A DNA stretch of 13,426 nt from JBFILW01 sp041612005 (GTDB taxonomy: Bacteria; Gemmatimonadota; Gemmatimonadetes; Palauibacterales; Palauibacteraceae), in the NCBI GenBank assembly GCA_041612005.1, contig JBFILW010000062.1, forward strand, positions 1-13,426, written 5' to 3'. The notes beneath the pieces are model-generated. The model was not told where the DNA came from. It was given only the letters and a program-made list of their open reading frames with translations, and made no database searches. Position numbers and translations under genes: made by a program. Below are positions 6,768 to 13,426 of this stretch, piece by piece (positions within the stretch are counted from its first letter, which is position 1; the number at the start of each line of letters is the position of its first letter).

Positions 6768-9251
6768 TCAGAAGGTGGACTTTGGGATGCCCAGATTGAA
6801 GCCGAGCGCCACGGTCGTGAAGGGGTCGCTCCCGGGTGGATTCTGGTAGCGGACGAATAACTCGATCAGGCTGACCTTGCCGATCGGTGCCCCCAGTCGA
6901 AGCTGTCCCTCGAACAGACTACCGGAGAACCCGGGCAGATCGCTGTTCACGCTGCCGTAACCGATCGCCGGATCGACGACCCAGCCACTCGCAGGCCGAT
7001 ATCGAACCCACAGAATTCCCCGTACTTCTTCCTCGGGCTGGCGGCCGGTGGCGACAATATTCGACCCGGCCGTCTTGCCGAAATAGAGGCCGGGCTCGAT
7101 GAGCCACGAGCGTCCGACCGGAACGCCGACCCTGGTGTAGGCCATCCAGTCGTCGCGGTCGAAGTAGTGGCCCAGCAGACCCCCGAAGCTCCATAGAATG
7201 TTGTTGCCGGCACCGCTGGGGAATTTCACCCCCTGCTCCAGCTGCCACACCGATTCCGTCGTTGTCGGCTGCGGCGGGTGGTTGCGCCGCCCGAACTGGA
7301 AACTCGTCTTCAACCGCTGGGTCGCGCCCCAATCGTACGAAAAGCCGCCGTAATACCCCTCGATGTCGTCGGAACCTCGGACGAATAGCGGCGCGAAAAG
7401 GGGCAAGTCGAGATTGAGCGCGTTGTCGAACCGGAACCAGAGCCGGAGAGCGGGAAGCGGACGGCCAGCGACCTGGAACATGCGGGGACCCACATCGCGG
7501 CCGTTGTCGAACGTATTACCACCCCACGCGGCCAGCTCCAGCACGGGCTCCGCTGACCCGAGATTGGACAGACCATTCCTGGCCCGTTGATCATTGGGAT
7601 CGATCTCGAGAGCCCGTTCAAATGCCACGCGCGCCATGTCCTGCTGGCCGTCAGCCGCGTACGCGCTCCCGAGCGCGACCCATGCCTGCCCATCGTTCGG
7701 ATTGCCGCTCGTCGCGAACTCGAGCCACGGGATCGCATCGGCGGGCTTCCCCTCTCCGAGAAGGGCATACGCAATGCCTGCCTGGGCATCGGCCCGCTGA
7801 GGATCAACTCGGAGTGCGGCCCGGAAGTTCTCGATCGCCGCGCCGTATTCACCCATTGCTCCCTCGACGTGGCCGAGCTCGACCAGAGCATCCGCGTTCG
7901 CCGGACTTTCGACCAAAATGGATCGATACAGCGATGCGGCCCCAACGAATTCCCCGCGAGCGGCCATCGCCCGCGCCTCGTCCAGCTGCGCGTCCACGGC
8001 TCGCAGTGGTGCGGCGGGTCGAGATTCGAACACCGCGGAACTGGCAACAGTACCCGTTTGCGCCGTCACGCGAGTCGGACTCTCCGGTGTGCCCAGGGTG
8101 ACGATGACGCTGATCCGGCCCGCTTCGTCGGTCGAGCCTGCGGGCGGTCGAACGGAACCATTGATGGCCACGAAGGTCACCCGTTGTCCCTCGACCGGAC
8201 GTCCGTCCGCGTCCTTCACCTCGAAAACGAGCAGCTCGTCAAGATCCGCTCCGGCGGTTCCGCTCTGGTTCAGTCCCGCCACGAATCCGGAATTCAGATC
8301 GGATGGGACACGAACCGTTACCGCGAAGCCGCCGATCTCCTCATCCCCCACGACAACAACCAGCGAATCGCCATCCCGAAGCTCGGACGCGGCGACACCG
8401 AGCCGCGCCTGCCCTCCCGCGTCGGTAGTGCCCGTGACCTCGCCTGTCAGCATACCGGCGCGGGCCGGGCGCAACGCCACCTCGACGCCGCTGACCGGAC
8501 TGTCGAACCGATCCAGAAGCGTCACCGTGACACGCTGGTCTCCCAGTGCGCCCTCGGCGACCACGAGCGGAGAGGGCGAGACCTCAGCGCGGCTCGGCGC
8601 GCCCGCCGTGGCGGTGAGAAACACGGGCATCGACGCCTGGTCGCCTCCTTCGGATGCGACCAGAAACAGCCGATACGTGCCGCGCGTTGTTCCGGTCGGC
8701 ACGAACAACGAGGCTCGACCCTGCGCGTCGGTGGTCGCGGTAATGGCATCATCGGCTCCGCCGGGTACCGTCTGCATCCCGCTCAGCTCGATCAGTACCC
8801 CCGCGCGCGGTCGACCGTTGCGGGTCACCTCCACATTTAGGGTTGCGAGGCCTCCCGACGGGCCGCTGATGCTCTGTCGCGCGACCGCCAGGTCGAGCGC
8901 TCCCGGGTCCAGGGCGCAGACCCTGATTGCCCCTGTGATCGCGTCATCGGCACCCAGTTCGCGGAAGTCCTCGATGTCCCTGGGCGTGGGCGCGAAGGTG
9001 AGACAGCTGCGTGAAATGATGCCCGCGATCTCATCCTTGGAGTACGTGGATCCGGTGAGCAGCCGAATGACATCGCTCTTCTGGAGAGGGGAAGTGGCGT
9101 CCCCCGCTCCTCCCTGCTGAGCCCGACCGGGAGTCGGATGAACGAGCAGGGTAATGGCCCCGAGGATCAGTGTCGCGGTCAAGCGGCGAACCGTCGAGGG
9201 TGGCGTATGGGATCCGGTTCCGCGCCTCGGCGGGCGTCGTCGAGTGGTCAC
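6768..9251 (-). CDS. Exported Ig-like/TPR protein with C-terminal outer-membrane beta-barrel
   Basis: An 827-residue exported protein. After an arginine-rich n-region, a hydrophobic segment (24-37) and a GRA-QQ cleavage site near 44/45, there is a small domain at 46-120. It holds the only two cysteines of the mature chain (C83, C112), likely a disulfide. Three Big_1/invasin-like Ig domains follow (about 125-217, 218-315, 320-412), each with DAQG/DAGG/DEAG turns. Four or so TPR units span about 416-562 (for example GEYGAAIENFRAALRVDP). The last 260 residues alternate aromatic and polar strands and end in GFNLGIPKSTF with a terminal Phe, a typical outer-membrane barrel signal. TPR-plus-barrel recalls exopolysaccharide exporters (BcsC, PelB, PgaA), but the Ig domains differ and no synthase is nearby. 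The start is GTG at 9251 with a weak RBS. It lies 35 bp after the JAMM gene. Its specific role is unknown. Confidence 0.87.
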   Translation of the reverse strand: MTTRRRPPRRGTGSHTPPSTVRRLTATLILGAITLLVHPTPGRAQQGGAGDATSPLQKSDVIRLLTGSTYSKDEIAGIISRSCLTFAPTPRDIEDFRELGADDAITGAIRVCALDPGALDLAVARQSISGPSGGLATLNVEVTRNGRPRAGVLIELSGMQTVPGGADDAITATTDAQGRASLFVPTGTTRGTYRLFLVASEGGDQASMPVFLTATAGAPSRAEVSPSPLVVAEGALGDQRVTVTLLDRFDSPVSGVEVALRPARAGMLTGEVTGTTDAGGQARLGVAASELRDGDSLVVVVGDEEIGGFAVTVRVPSDLNSGFVAGLNQSGTAGADLDELLVFEVKDADGRPVEGQRVTFVAINGSVRPPAGSTDEAGRISVIVTLGTPESPTRVTAQTGTVASSAVFESRPAAPLRAVDAQLDEARAMAARGEFVGAASLYRSILVESPANADALVELGHVEGAMGEYGAAIENFRAALRVDPQRADAQAGIAYALLGEGKPADAIPWLEFATSGNPNDGQAWVALGSAYAADGQQDMARVAFERALEIDPNDQRARNGLSNLGSAEPVLELAAWGGNTFDNGRDVGPRMFQVAGRPLPALRLWFRFDNALNLDLPLFAPLFVRGSDDIEGYYGGFSYDWGATQRLKTSFQFGRRNHPPQPTTTESVWQLEQGVKFPSGAGNNILWSFGGLLGHYFDRDDWMAYTRVGVPVGRSWLIEPGLYFGKTAGSNIVATGRQPEEEVRGILWVRYRPASGWVVDPAIGYGSVNSDLPGFSGSLFEGQLRLGAPIGKVSLIELFVRYQNPPGSDPFTTVALGFNLGIPKSTF

Positions 9252-9286
9252 TTCCGTCTCACCGCGGGTGCCTGCGCCAGATGATG

Positions 9287-10822
9287 TCAGTCAGGCCTGG
9301 GACAGCCGGAATCGTCGAAGTGCTTGTTCACATCGTCCATGCGCACGACAAGGGAATCGTAGGCCTGCCGCTGCCGTAGCGTGATGAGCGAACGACTGCC
9401 AACGAAGTCCCGTGAGGTCGCGACGAAGGAGTCGTCCGCCGCTCCATACCCGAGCCCCAACCCATCGCAGGAGATTCTTCCGAGATCGAAATCGACTCGT
9501 CTCTCCCCGTACGAGATGATCGCCTGGTCCAACGCTTCCAGATGGGCTTCGAAGCGCCCGACTGCCGGGTTCACGGACGCTTCGATCGGAATCACCTCCT
9601 CCGGCTGATCCCCATCGGCCTCGGATGTCCAGTTCATCATATAGACCACGACAGACAGCAATGCGAGTGCTGCCAGCATGCCGATCAGACCCCCGTTGGC
9701 GCGACGGGCAAACGGCACCAGAGTCGACTCGACTTCCGATGGGATGACGAGATCCGGCGTGTCTACTCTCGAGCGGGGCAGCTTCTCGAGCCTTCGAGCA
9801 GCCGCCTTTCCGGTCACCCCGACCAGTCCATCCGACTCCTCGTCGATCGTTGCTCTGGCCGCCGCGGGCGCTGGCTCCCATTCACGCCGGGGCGGGACGA
9901 TCGGCTCGGGCTCGGCCTCCGCAACCGGCTCGGGCTCGGCCTCCGCAACCGGCTCGGGCTCGGCCTCCGCAACCGGCTCGGGCTCGGCCTCCGCAGCCGG
10001 CTCGGGCTCGACAACGGGCTCAGGCTCTGGTGCCTCTTGCTCGACCTCGGTGGCAAGCGACGTGACGTACTTGCTCGGCGGTGCGTCGGTCTCGCGCGTC
10101 ACCGAGTCATCGGTGCCGTAGTTGTTCCAGACCAGATACGTGCGCTTCGTGCTGGGCAGGAGGGACTCGGGTTCGAGCAGTTCGTAAAACGGCACGGGAT
10201 GGCGGCGCGACAGCCCCCCTCGACCCGTGCTACGGAAGAACCCGGCCGCGGGATCGCTCCCGGCCGGCGTCATGACCAGCAGGCAATGCCATGGATCTCC
10301 GAAGCGCGTCAGGTGGGACTGAGCGTCGGCTTCCGATACCACGACCCCGAGATGGGGGTGGCTGTGGTACCAGCCGAGCAACTCGGCACCGACGCGGTGG
10401 CGCTCCTTCTCCATTGCCGCCCACGCCGTGGCCAGGATGGCGCCCTGGTTTCCTTCCTCGAAAAAGCCACTCCCGCGGAGCACGGACTCGATAACCGCGT
10501 AGTTGCGCCGGGTCTTCGGACATTCGAAAAGGACGCCGAGCAGGAAACCCCAGTGCGCTTTGGAGTCCGTATCCCACACGTGCTGCTGAATCTCGCGAAG
10601 AGCAGCCTGGGAGACGAATATGTCATAGGCGGATCCGTCGTCCCCGGCGGCTCCGTCTTTGGGGGAGCGGGATAGGTTCAGGGGGGTCCAATGCACGGCA
10701 CGCGCCACCGGAATCGGCCGGCGTACGTGCAGGACATAGGAGCCCGTCTTACCCGGGTCCCGACGGCCCGGCTTGGCGGCTTCCGACGCCTTGAGCTTCA
10801 GTTTTCGACGTTTGCGACTCAT
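9287..10822 (-). CDS. Membrane-anchored JAMM/MPN-domain metalloprotease-like protein
   Basis: A 511-residue protein from ATG at 10822; GTG at 10831 would add three residues. Domains in order are a very basic N-terminus, a JAB/MPN domain (about 65-215), a Pro-Glu-Ala linker (264-309), one transmembrane helix (about 377-398), and a C-terminal domain of about 110 residues with C452 and C507. The JAMM zinc site is complete: H153-S-H155-P, then S163 and D166, the exact HxH-x7-SxxD pattern. The glutamate that usually precedes GxLxG (ExxGxLxG) is alanine here (A89 in AHWGFLLG). E112 lies nearby, but its role is unclear. RR before the helix and acids after it predict N-in, C-out topology, with the protease domain cytoplasmic. 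It is probably co-transcribed with the barrel protein. No ubiquitin-like, E1 or E2 gene is in view, so the substrate is unknown. It may be a peptidase or a binding pseudoenzyme. Confidence 0.85.
   Translation of the reverse strand: MSRKRRKLKLKASEAAKPGRRDPGKTGSYVLHVRRPIPVARAVHWTPLNLSRSPKDGAAGDDGSAYDIFVSQAALREIQQHVWDTDSKAHWGFLLGVLFECPKTRRNYAVIESVLRGSGFFEEGNQGAILATAWAAMEKERHRVGAELLGWYHSHPHLGVVVSEADAQSHLTRFGDPWHCLLVMTPAGSDPAAGFFRSTGRGGLSRRHPVPFYELLEPESLLPSTKRTYLVWNNYGTDDSVTRETDAPPSKYVTSLATEVEQEAPEPEPVVEPEPAAEAEPEPVAEAEPEPVAEAEPEPVAEAEPEPIVPPRREWEPAPAAARATIDEESDGLVGVTGKAAARRLEKLPRSRVDTPDLVIPSEVESTLVPFARRANGGLIGMLAALALLSVVVYMMNWTSEADGDQPEEVIPIEASVNPAVGRFEAHLEALDQAIISYGERRVDFDLGRISCDGLGLGYGAADDSFVATSRDFVGSRSLITLRQRQAYDSLVVRMDDVNKHFDDSGCPRPD
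9902..10010. repeat. 24-bp tandem repeat encoding PEPVAEAE units
   Basis: Four consecutive 24-bp units begin at 9902, 9926, 9950 and 9974. The first three are identical and the fourth differs by one base (GCAGC for GCAAC); a fifth partial copy runs to 10010. They encode PEPVAEAE units in the linker of the JAMM protein. The near-identity at DNA level points to recent expansion by slippage, so the unit number probably varies between strains and sets the linker length. Confidence 0.9.
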
Positions 10823-10825
10823 GTG

Positions 10826-10834
10826 CCTCACCCC
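10826..10834 (-). promoter_or_regulatory. Purine-rich site deciding the JAMM-gene start
   Basis: GGGGTGAGG precedes ATG at 10820-10822. The alternative GTG at 10831 lies inside this site and has only GGG directly before it, so ATG is preferred. The spacing to GAGG is only three bases, which leaves some doubt. Confidence 0.45.
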
Positions 10835-10869
10835 GGCGGTTTTAGGGCAACTTCCGCGCCGCGGTGCTC

Positions 10870-10875
10870 ATATAA
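10870..10875 (-). promoter_or_regulatory. Possible -10 element upstream of the JAMM gene
   Basis: The minus strand reads TTATAT in the 121-bp spacer between the propeller gene and the JAMM gene, 48 bases before the ATG. It is one of few AT-rich hexamers in this GC-rich spacer. No good -35 lies 16-18 bases upstream, so it is only a candidate. The spacer also has a small GGCCA-CATA-TGGCC hairpin at 10894-10907. Confidence 0.25.
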
Positions 10876-10943
10876 GGTAACAGATTGTCGGGCGGCCACA
10901 TATGGCCTGTCTGCATGGCGCTTTGGGGTTCGCCCACGAGCCG

Positions 10944-12857
10944 TCAGGGTACAAGCGGCTCGAGTTGGAATCTGGCGATCCACAAGCCGGAGTTGAAGTC
11001 CGACATGAACAGATTGCCCTTGTACGGCTGTGCATTGAACGTCATCGGCCAGTCTGGCACCAGCGATTGCGCGTCCGTGGTCTTGAGCACGGCAAGCTCA
11101 CGACCCTGCCGATACAGATCGCCACGCAGCTCTCCCGACACGTCCACTACCCGCAACCCGCCTTGATAGTACCCCACGTAGAGAAGGTCGTCCTCGACCC
11201 AGAAATTGTGGGCACCGGCATCAGGTACTTCGTATCGCGCGACCTCCCGCGGATCGTCGGCCTTCGAGTAATCGATCACGTGCACATAGCCGCTCGCCTC
11301 GATGGGCTGATCGGGATCCCAATCGGACGGGAAGATCTCGTCGCCGACGAACAGGTAATCTCCGGCCCTCCAGGCCGTGTGCGTATTCCCGATCGGATAC
11401 TTGAACTGGCTCACGAACACCGGCTCCGTCGGTGAACCACCATGAGTACCGGCCCCGACATCGAGCATGATCAGACCATCATCCCAGTACGAGAGATACG
11501 CGTAGCCATCCTGCACGATTACGTCGTGCAATGTCTTGTTCTCCTTGTCGAGGCCCCACCGGCCGACTTCCCTCGGTGCCATCGGGTCCGAGATGTCGAT
11601 GATGTGCATCTCGGAGGTGCCGTTGTGCGCGGCGTATACGAGCTCCTCTTCACCGCGAATCCAGACGTTGTGGACACCTCCGGTCACCGTCTCGGTGTAC
11701 TCCGACATGATCGTCGGGTGCGCCGGGATGGAAAGATCGAGGAGGACGATCCCGTTCCGCCGGCTCGAGGCACCCTCGCGCGTGATGATCGCGATCAGGT
11801 TGCTCGGGTGGATCTTCACGTCGTTGATGCGGCGCGCATCGACCTGCACGGAGTCGGTGAGAACGGGCTGAGAGGGATCAGTCACATCGAAGACCATCAT
11901 CCAATCGTGACCGAACGTGCCCACATACGCGTAGTCCCTGCCGTCGATGCCCTCGAACACCCACATGTCCGCCGCGTGGTGGGTAGAAATGGGTCCCCGA
12001 CCCACCAGGCTGAGCTTTCCGCTGGACTTTCTCGGCGTGACGTCGATGGTCGCGATGCGCTGGTGTTCGACGCCTATCTGCGCGGTCACCGTGTAACGGC
12101 CGGGTTCCTCGGCCACGAACACGCCGTCTTCGCCTTCGGCCCTCACTTCGGCGCCGGAGCCACCACGCACCTTCCAGATCGGACGGAAGGACGTGACTTC
12201 GGCGCCTTCTTCAGTGCGGCCGACGACGCGGAACCGCGCGACATCGCCTGTCATGACCTCGGCCTCGGTCGGGTTGATCTCGTAGCTGATGGCCGGGTTG
12301 GGTACCACCCGGACGGTCACTTCGTCCGACAGCTCGCCCAGGAACGCGCGAACGCGGGCAGTTCCCGGCGCGAGTGTCCACAGGATCCCATCGTCATCGA
12401 CGTGGGTGACCGCGAGATCGCTGCTCGCGAACTGCACGCCCTGAGGTTCGACCACATCTCCCAGTCGCGTGTAGGCGGAAACTCTCAGGCGGGCGAGCGT
12501 GCGCGCCCGCACTTCCTCGTCATCGATCGCCAGCTCCAGCCTCGCCGGCGGAAGCTGCGGCACCGTCACATCGGTTCGTCCGGCCTTGCCGCGAATCAGC
12601 GCTGCGATCTGCACGGTTCCCGGTCGCACGGCCGTCACGATCCCGTCCGTGCTGACCGTGACGATCTCCGGGTCGGTTGAGAACCAGCGCACGCTGCGGG
12701 CCGGGACCACCGCTCCGTTCGCATCATAGGCCGTCGCCTCCACGCGGACCGATGAGTCGACAGCCACCGACAGCTCGCCAGGCTCGATCACGACCCGGTC
12801 CGGCGCTGGACTGGCTTGGATCGCGGCAAGCAGCAATGCAGTTGTGGTTATGAGCAT
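10944..12857 (-). CDS. Secreted protein with three Ig-like domains and LVIVD-type beta-propeller
   Basis: A 637-residue protein with ATG at 12857 and AGGAG seven bases upstream. A short hydrophobic N-terminus (LLLAAIQA, 8-15) looks like a signal peptide but has no basic residue before it, which is unusual. BIG2-type Ig-like domains follow at about 20-100, 105-186 and 188-275; the first has the hallmark WFSTDPEIVTVSTDGIVTAV pattern. From about 280 to 632 there is a beta-propeller of LVIVD-type repeats. Each repeat carries an xHxxW-like strand (H396-N-V-W, H444-D-V, H493-T-A-W, H550-N-F-W) and blade segments such as MHIIDISDPMAPREVGRW. Such proteins are generally cell-surface or periplasmic binding scaffolds; no enzyme motif is evident. 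It follows the SH3-like gene by 41 bp and probably shares its transcript. Domain calls are firm; the ligand and role are unknown. Confidence 0.88.
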   Translation of the reverse strand: MLITTTALLLAAIQASPAPDRVVIEPGELSVAVDSSVRVEATAYDANGAVVPARSVRWFSTDPEIVTVSTDGIVTAVRPGTVQIAALIRGKAGRTDVTVPQLPPARLELAIDDEEVRARTLARLRVSAYTRLGDVVEPQGVQFASSDLAVTHVDDDGILWTLAPGTARVRAFLGELSDEVTVRVVPNPAISYEINPTEAEVMTGDVARFRVVGRTEEGAEVTSFRPIWKVRGGSGAEVRAEGEDGVFVAEEPGRYTVTAQIGVEHQRIATIDVTPRKSSGKLSLVGRGPISTHHAADMWVFEGIDGRDYAYVGTFGHDWMMVFDVTDPSQPVLTDSVQVDARRINDVKIHPSNLIAIITREGASSRRNGIVLLDLSIPAHPTIMSEYTETVTGGVHNVWIRGEEELVYAAHNGTSEMHIIDISDPMAPREVGRWGLDKENKTLHDVIVQDGYAYLSYWDDGLIMLDVGAGTHGGSPTEPVFVSQFKYPIGNTHTAWRAGDYLFVGDEIFPSDWDPDQPIEASGYVHVIDYSKADDPREVARYEVPDAGAHNFWVEDDLLYVGYYQGGLRVVDVSGELRGDLYRQGRELAVLKTTDAQSLVPDWPMTFNAQPYKGNLFMSDFNSGLWIARFQLEPLVP

Positions 12858-12864
12858 CGGTCGA

Positions 12865-12869
12865 CTCCT
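12865..12869 (-). promoter_or_regulatory. Shine-Dalgarno site of the propeller gene
   Basis: AGGAG lies seven bases before ATG at 12855-12857 and supports this start, despite the absence of a basic residue in the resulting signal peptide. Confidence 0.65.
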
Positions 12870-12898
12870 GTTCGGCGGGGCTTACAGCGCTTGATCAG

Positions 12899-13426
12899 CT
12901 ACTCGATGGTGAGTACGTCGAGGATCGGGTTGCCCATCTGGGCCGAACTGCCCGTACGCACTCTGGCCAGCACGCGCAGGGTCTGGAGGGGACGGATCTT
13001 CTCGACGGCCGGGATGAGCTCCGGCGGCAGGGCGAGGTAGACGAAGCCGTCGGAAGGGTCCGGAGCGCGCGCCAGAATGAAATACTCGCCCTCGTAGAAG
13101 TCGGTGCGAACCGCATCGGCTTGTTCGAGAGACACGTACTGCACTTCCCATTGAACGGTGCGCCCTGCGTACGTCTCCGGGTTGGCGCGCAGGTCGCTCG
13201 CGCTCAAAACGGCCTGGCCCATGTCCGCTTCCTCGGTGAGGAAAGCAGGCGTCCAGACCCAGGCATCCAGGCGTACGCGTGCCCAATTGCCCTCGCGCGC
13301 CAGCACCTGGAGGTCCGTACCCCGTCGGAGCGTACCGAGCGTGTCGCCGTCGGGCGACACCATCAGGTACGCTCCCGAGCTGCCCACCGCTAAGCGGTTT
13401 GAGAGACCGCCGGGCGGGTCCCCGGC
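12899..13426 (-). CDS. SH3-like domain protein, 5' end outside window
   Basis: The frame is open from the TAG at 12899 to the right edge, giving 175 residues. A GTG at 13387 could be taken as a start. However, the in-frame sequence upstream (GLSNRLAVGSS) runs smoothly into the domain, and no RBS is seen, so the gene most likely begins beyond the window, perhaps with a signal peptide. The first part (SNRLAV, YLMVSPDGDTLGTLRRGT, VLAREGNWARVRLDAWVW) resembles a bacterial SH3 domain as found in cell-wall-associated proteins. The second part (about 75-175) begins with an AGRTVQWEVQYVSL strand region and ends GNPILDVLTIE, and looks all-beta, possibly OB-fold-like. No catalytic motif is evident. It is followed after 41 bp by the Ig-like/propeller gene. 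An envelope role is inferred from the SH3-like domain and the neighbour. Confidence 0.78.
   Translation of the reverse strand, partial: AGDPPGGLSNRLAVGSSGAYLMVSPDGDTLGTLRRGTDLQVLAREGNWARVRLDAWVWTPAFLTEEADMGQAVLSASDLRANPETYAGRTVQWEVQYVSLEQADAVRTDFYEGEYFILARAPDPSDGFVYLALPPELIPAVEKIRPLQTLRVLARVRTGSSAQMGNPILDVLTIE

Noticed and set aside
7587..9120. Two plus-strand open frames of about 400 codons opposite the TPR/barrel gene
   Set aside because: Low-complexity, Arg/Ser/Pro-rich translations without motifs; the minus-strand protein is well structured over the full length.
9287..10822. A bacterial ubiquitin-like conjugation system built around the JAMM protein
   Set aside because: No E1-like, E2-like or ubiquitin-like gene occurs anywhere in the window, so the JAMM domain alone does not support it.
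10894..10907. GGCCA-CATA-TGGCC hairpin as terminator of the propeller gene
   Set aside because: Only five base pairs and no T-run after it; it could at most be a small operator.
11442..12680. 412-codon plus-strand open frame opposite the propeller gene
   Set aside because: It has no recognisable domain and a composition typical of the antisense of a GC-rich gene, while the minus-strand frame has clear Ig-like and LVIVD repeats.

Overview
The window is GC-rich bacterial DNA in which all ten supported genes lie on the minus strand, so it is described here from high to low coordinates. Several traits together suggest a Gemmatimonadota-like soil or environmental bacterium: a GC-rich, co-directional layout, an imuA-imuB-dnaE2 mutagenesis cassette, and secreted proteins built from Ig-like domains, LVIVD propellers and TPR-barrel fusions. 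This lineage guess rests on protein style only and is not proven by any marker gene.

Region 13426-10944 holds envelope proteins. A 5'-truncated SH3-like protein runs off the window. It is followed after 41 bp by a secreted protein with three bacterial Ig-like domains and an LVIVD-type beta-propeller. A 121-bp spacer with a possible promoter separates these from a second pair (10822-6768). The first of that pair is a membrane-anchored JAMM/MPN metalloprotease-like protein with a Pro-Glu-Ala linker encoded by 24-bp tandem repeats. The second is an exported protein with an N-terminal two-cysteine domain, three Ig-like domains, TPRs and a C-terminal outer-membrane barrel ending in Phe.

Region 6750-1441 is a complete translesion mutasome operon: imuA (RecA-like adaptor), imuB (non-catalytic Y-family homologue) and dnaE2/imuC (error-prone Pol III alpha). 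An AT-rich promoter precedes it, with three CGAA direct repeats at exact 11-bp spacing that look like an SOS-type operator overlapping the -10. imuA and imuB are in the same frame, separated by one stop codon and one sense codon; imuB and dnaE2 overlap by 25 bp. Three oddities stand out. ImuB appears to lack the usual N-terminal palm region. DnaE2 has a degenerate PHP metal site. DnaE2 also carries an extra CxCxxC cysteine cluster.

Region 1375-1 carries a phosphomannose-isomerase-like cupin coupled by an ATGA overlap to an unrecognised 172-residue protein. Next comes a 167-bp intergenic stretch with a 13-bp-stem inverted repeat, then the start of a multi-pass membrane protein that continues beyond the left edge. 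No tRNA, rRNA, CRISPR array, insertion sequence or prophage gene was seen.
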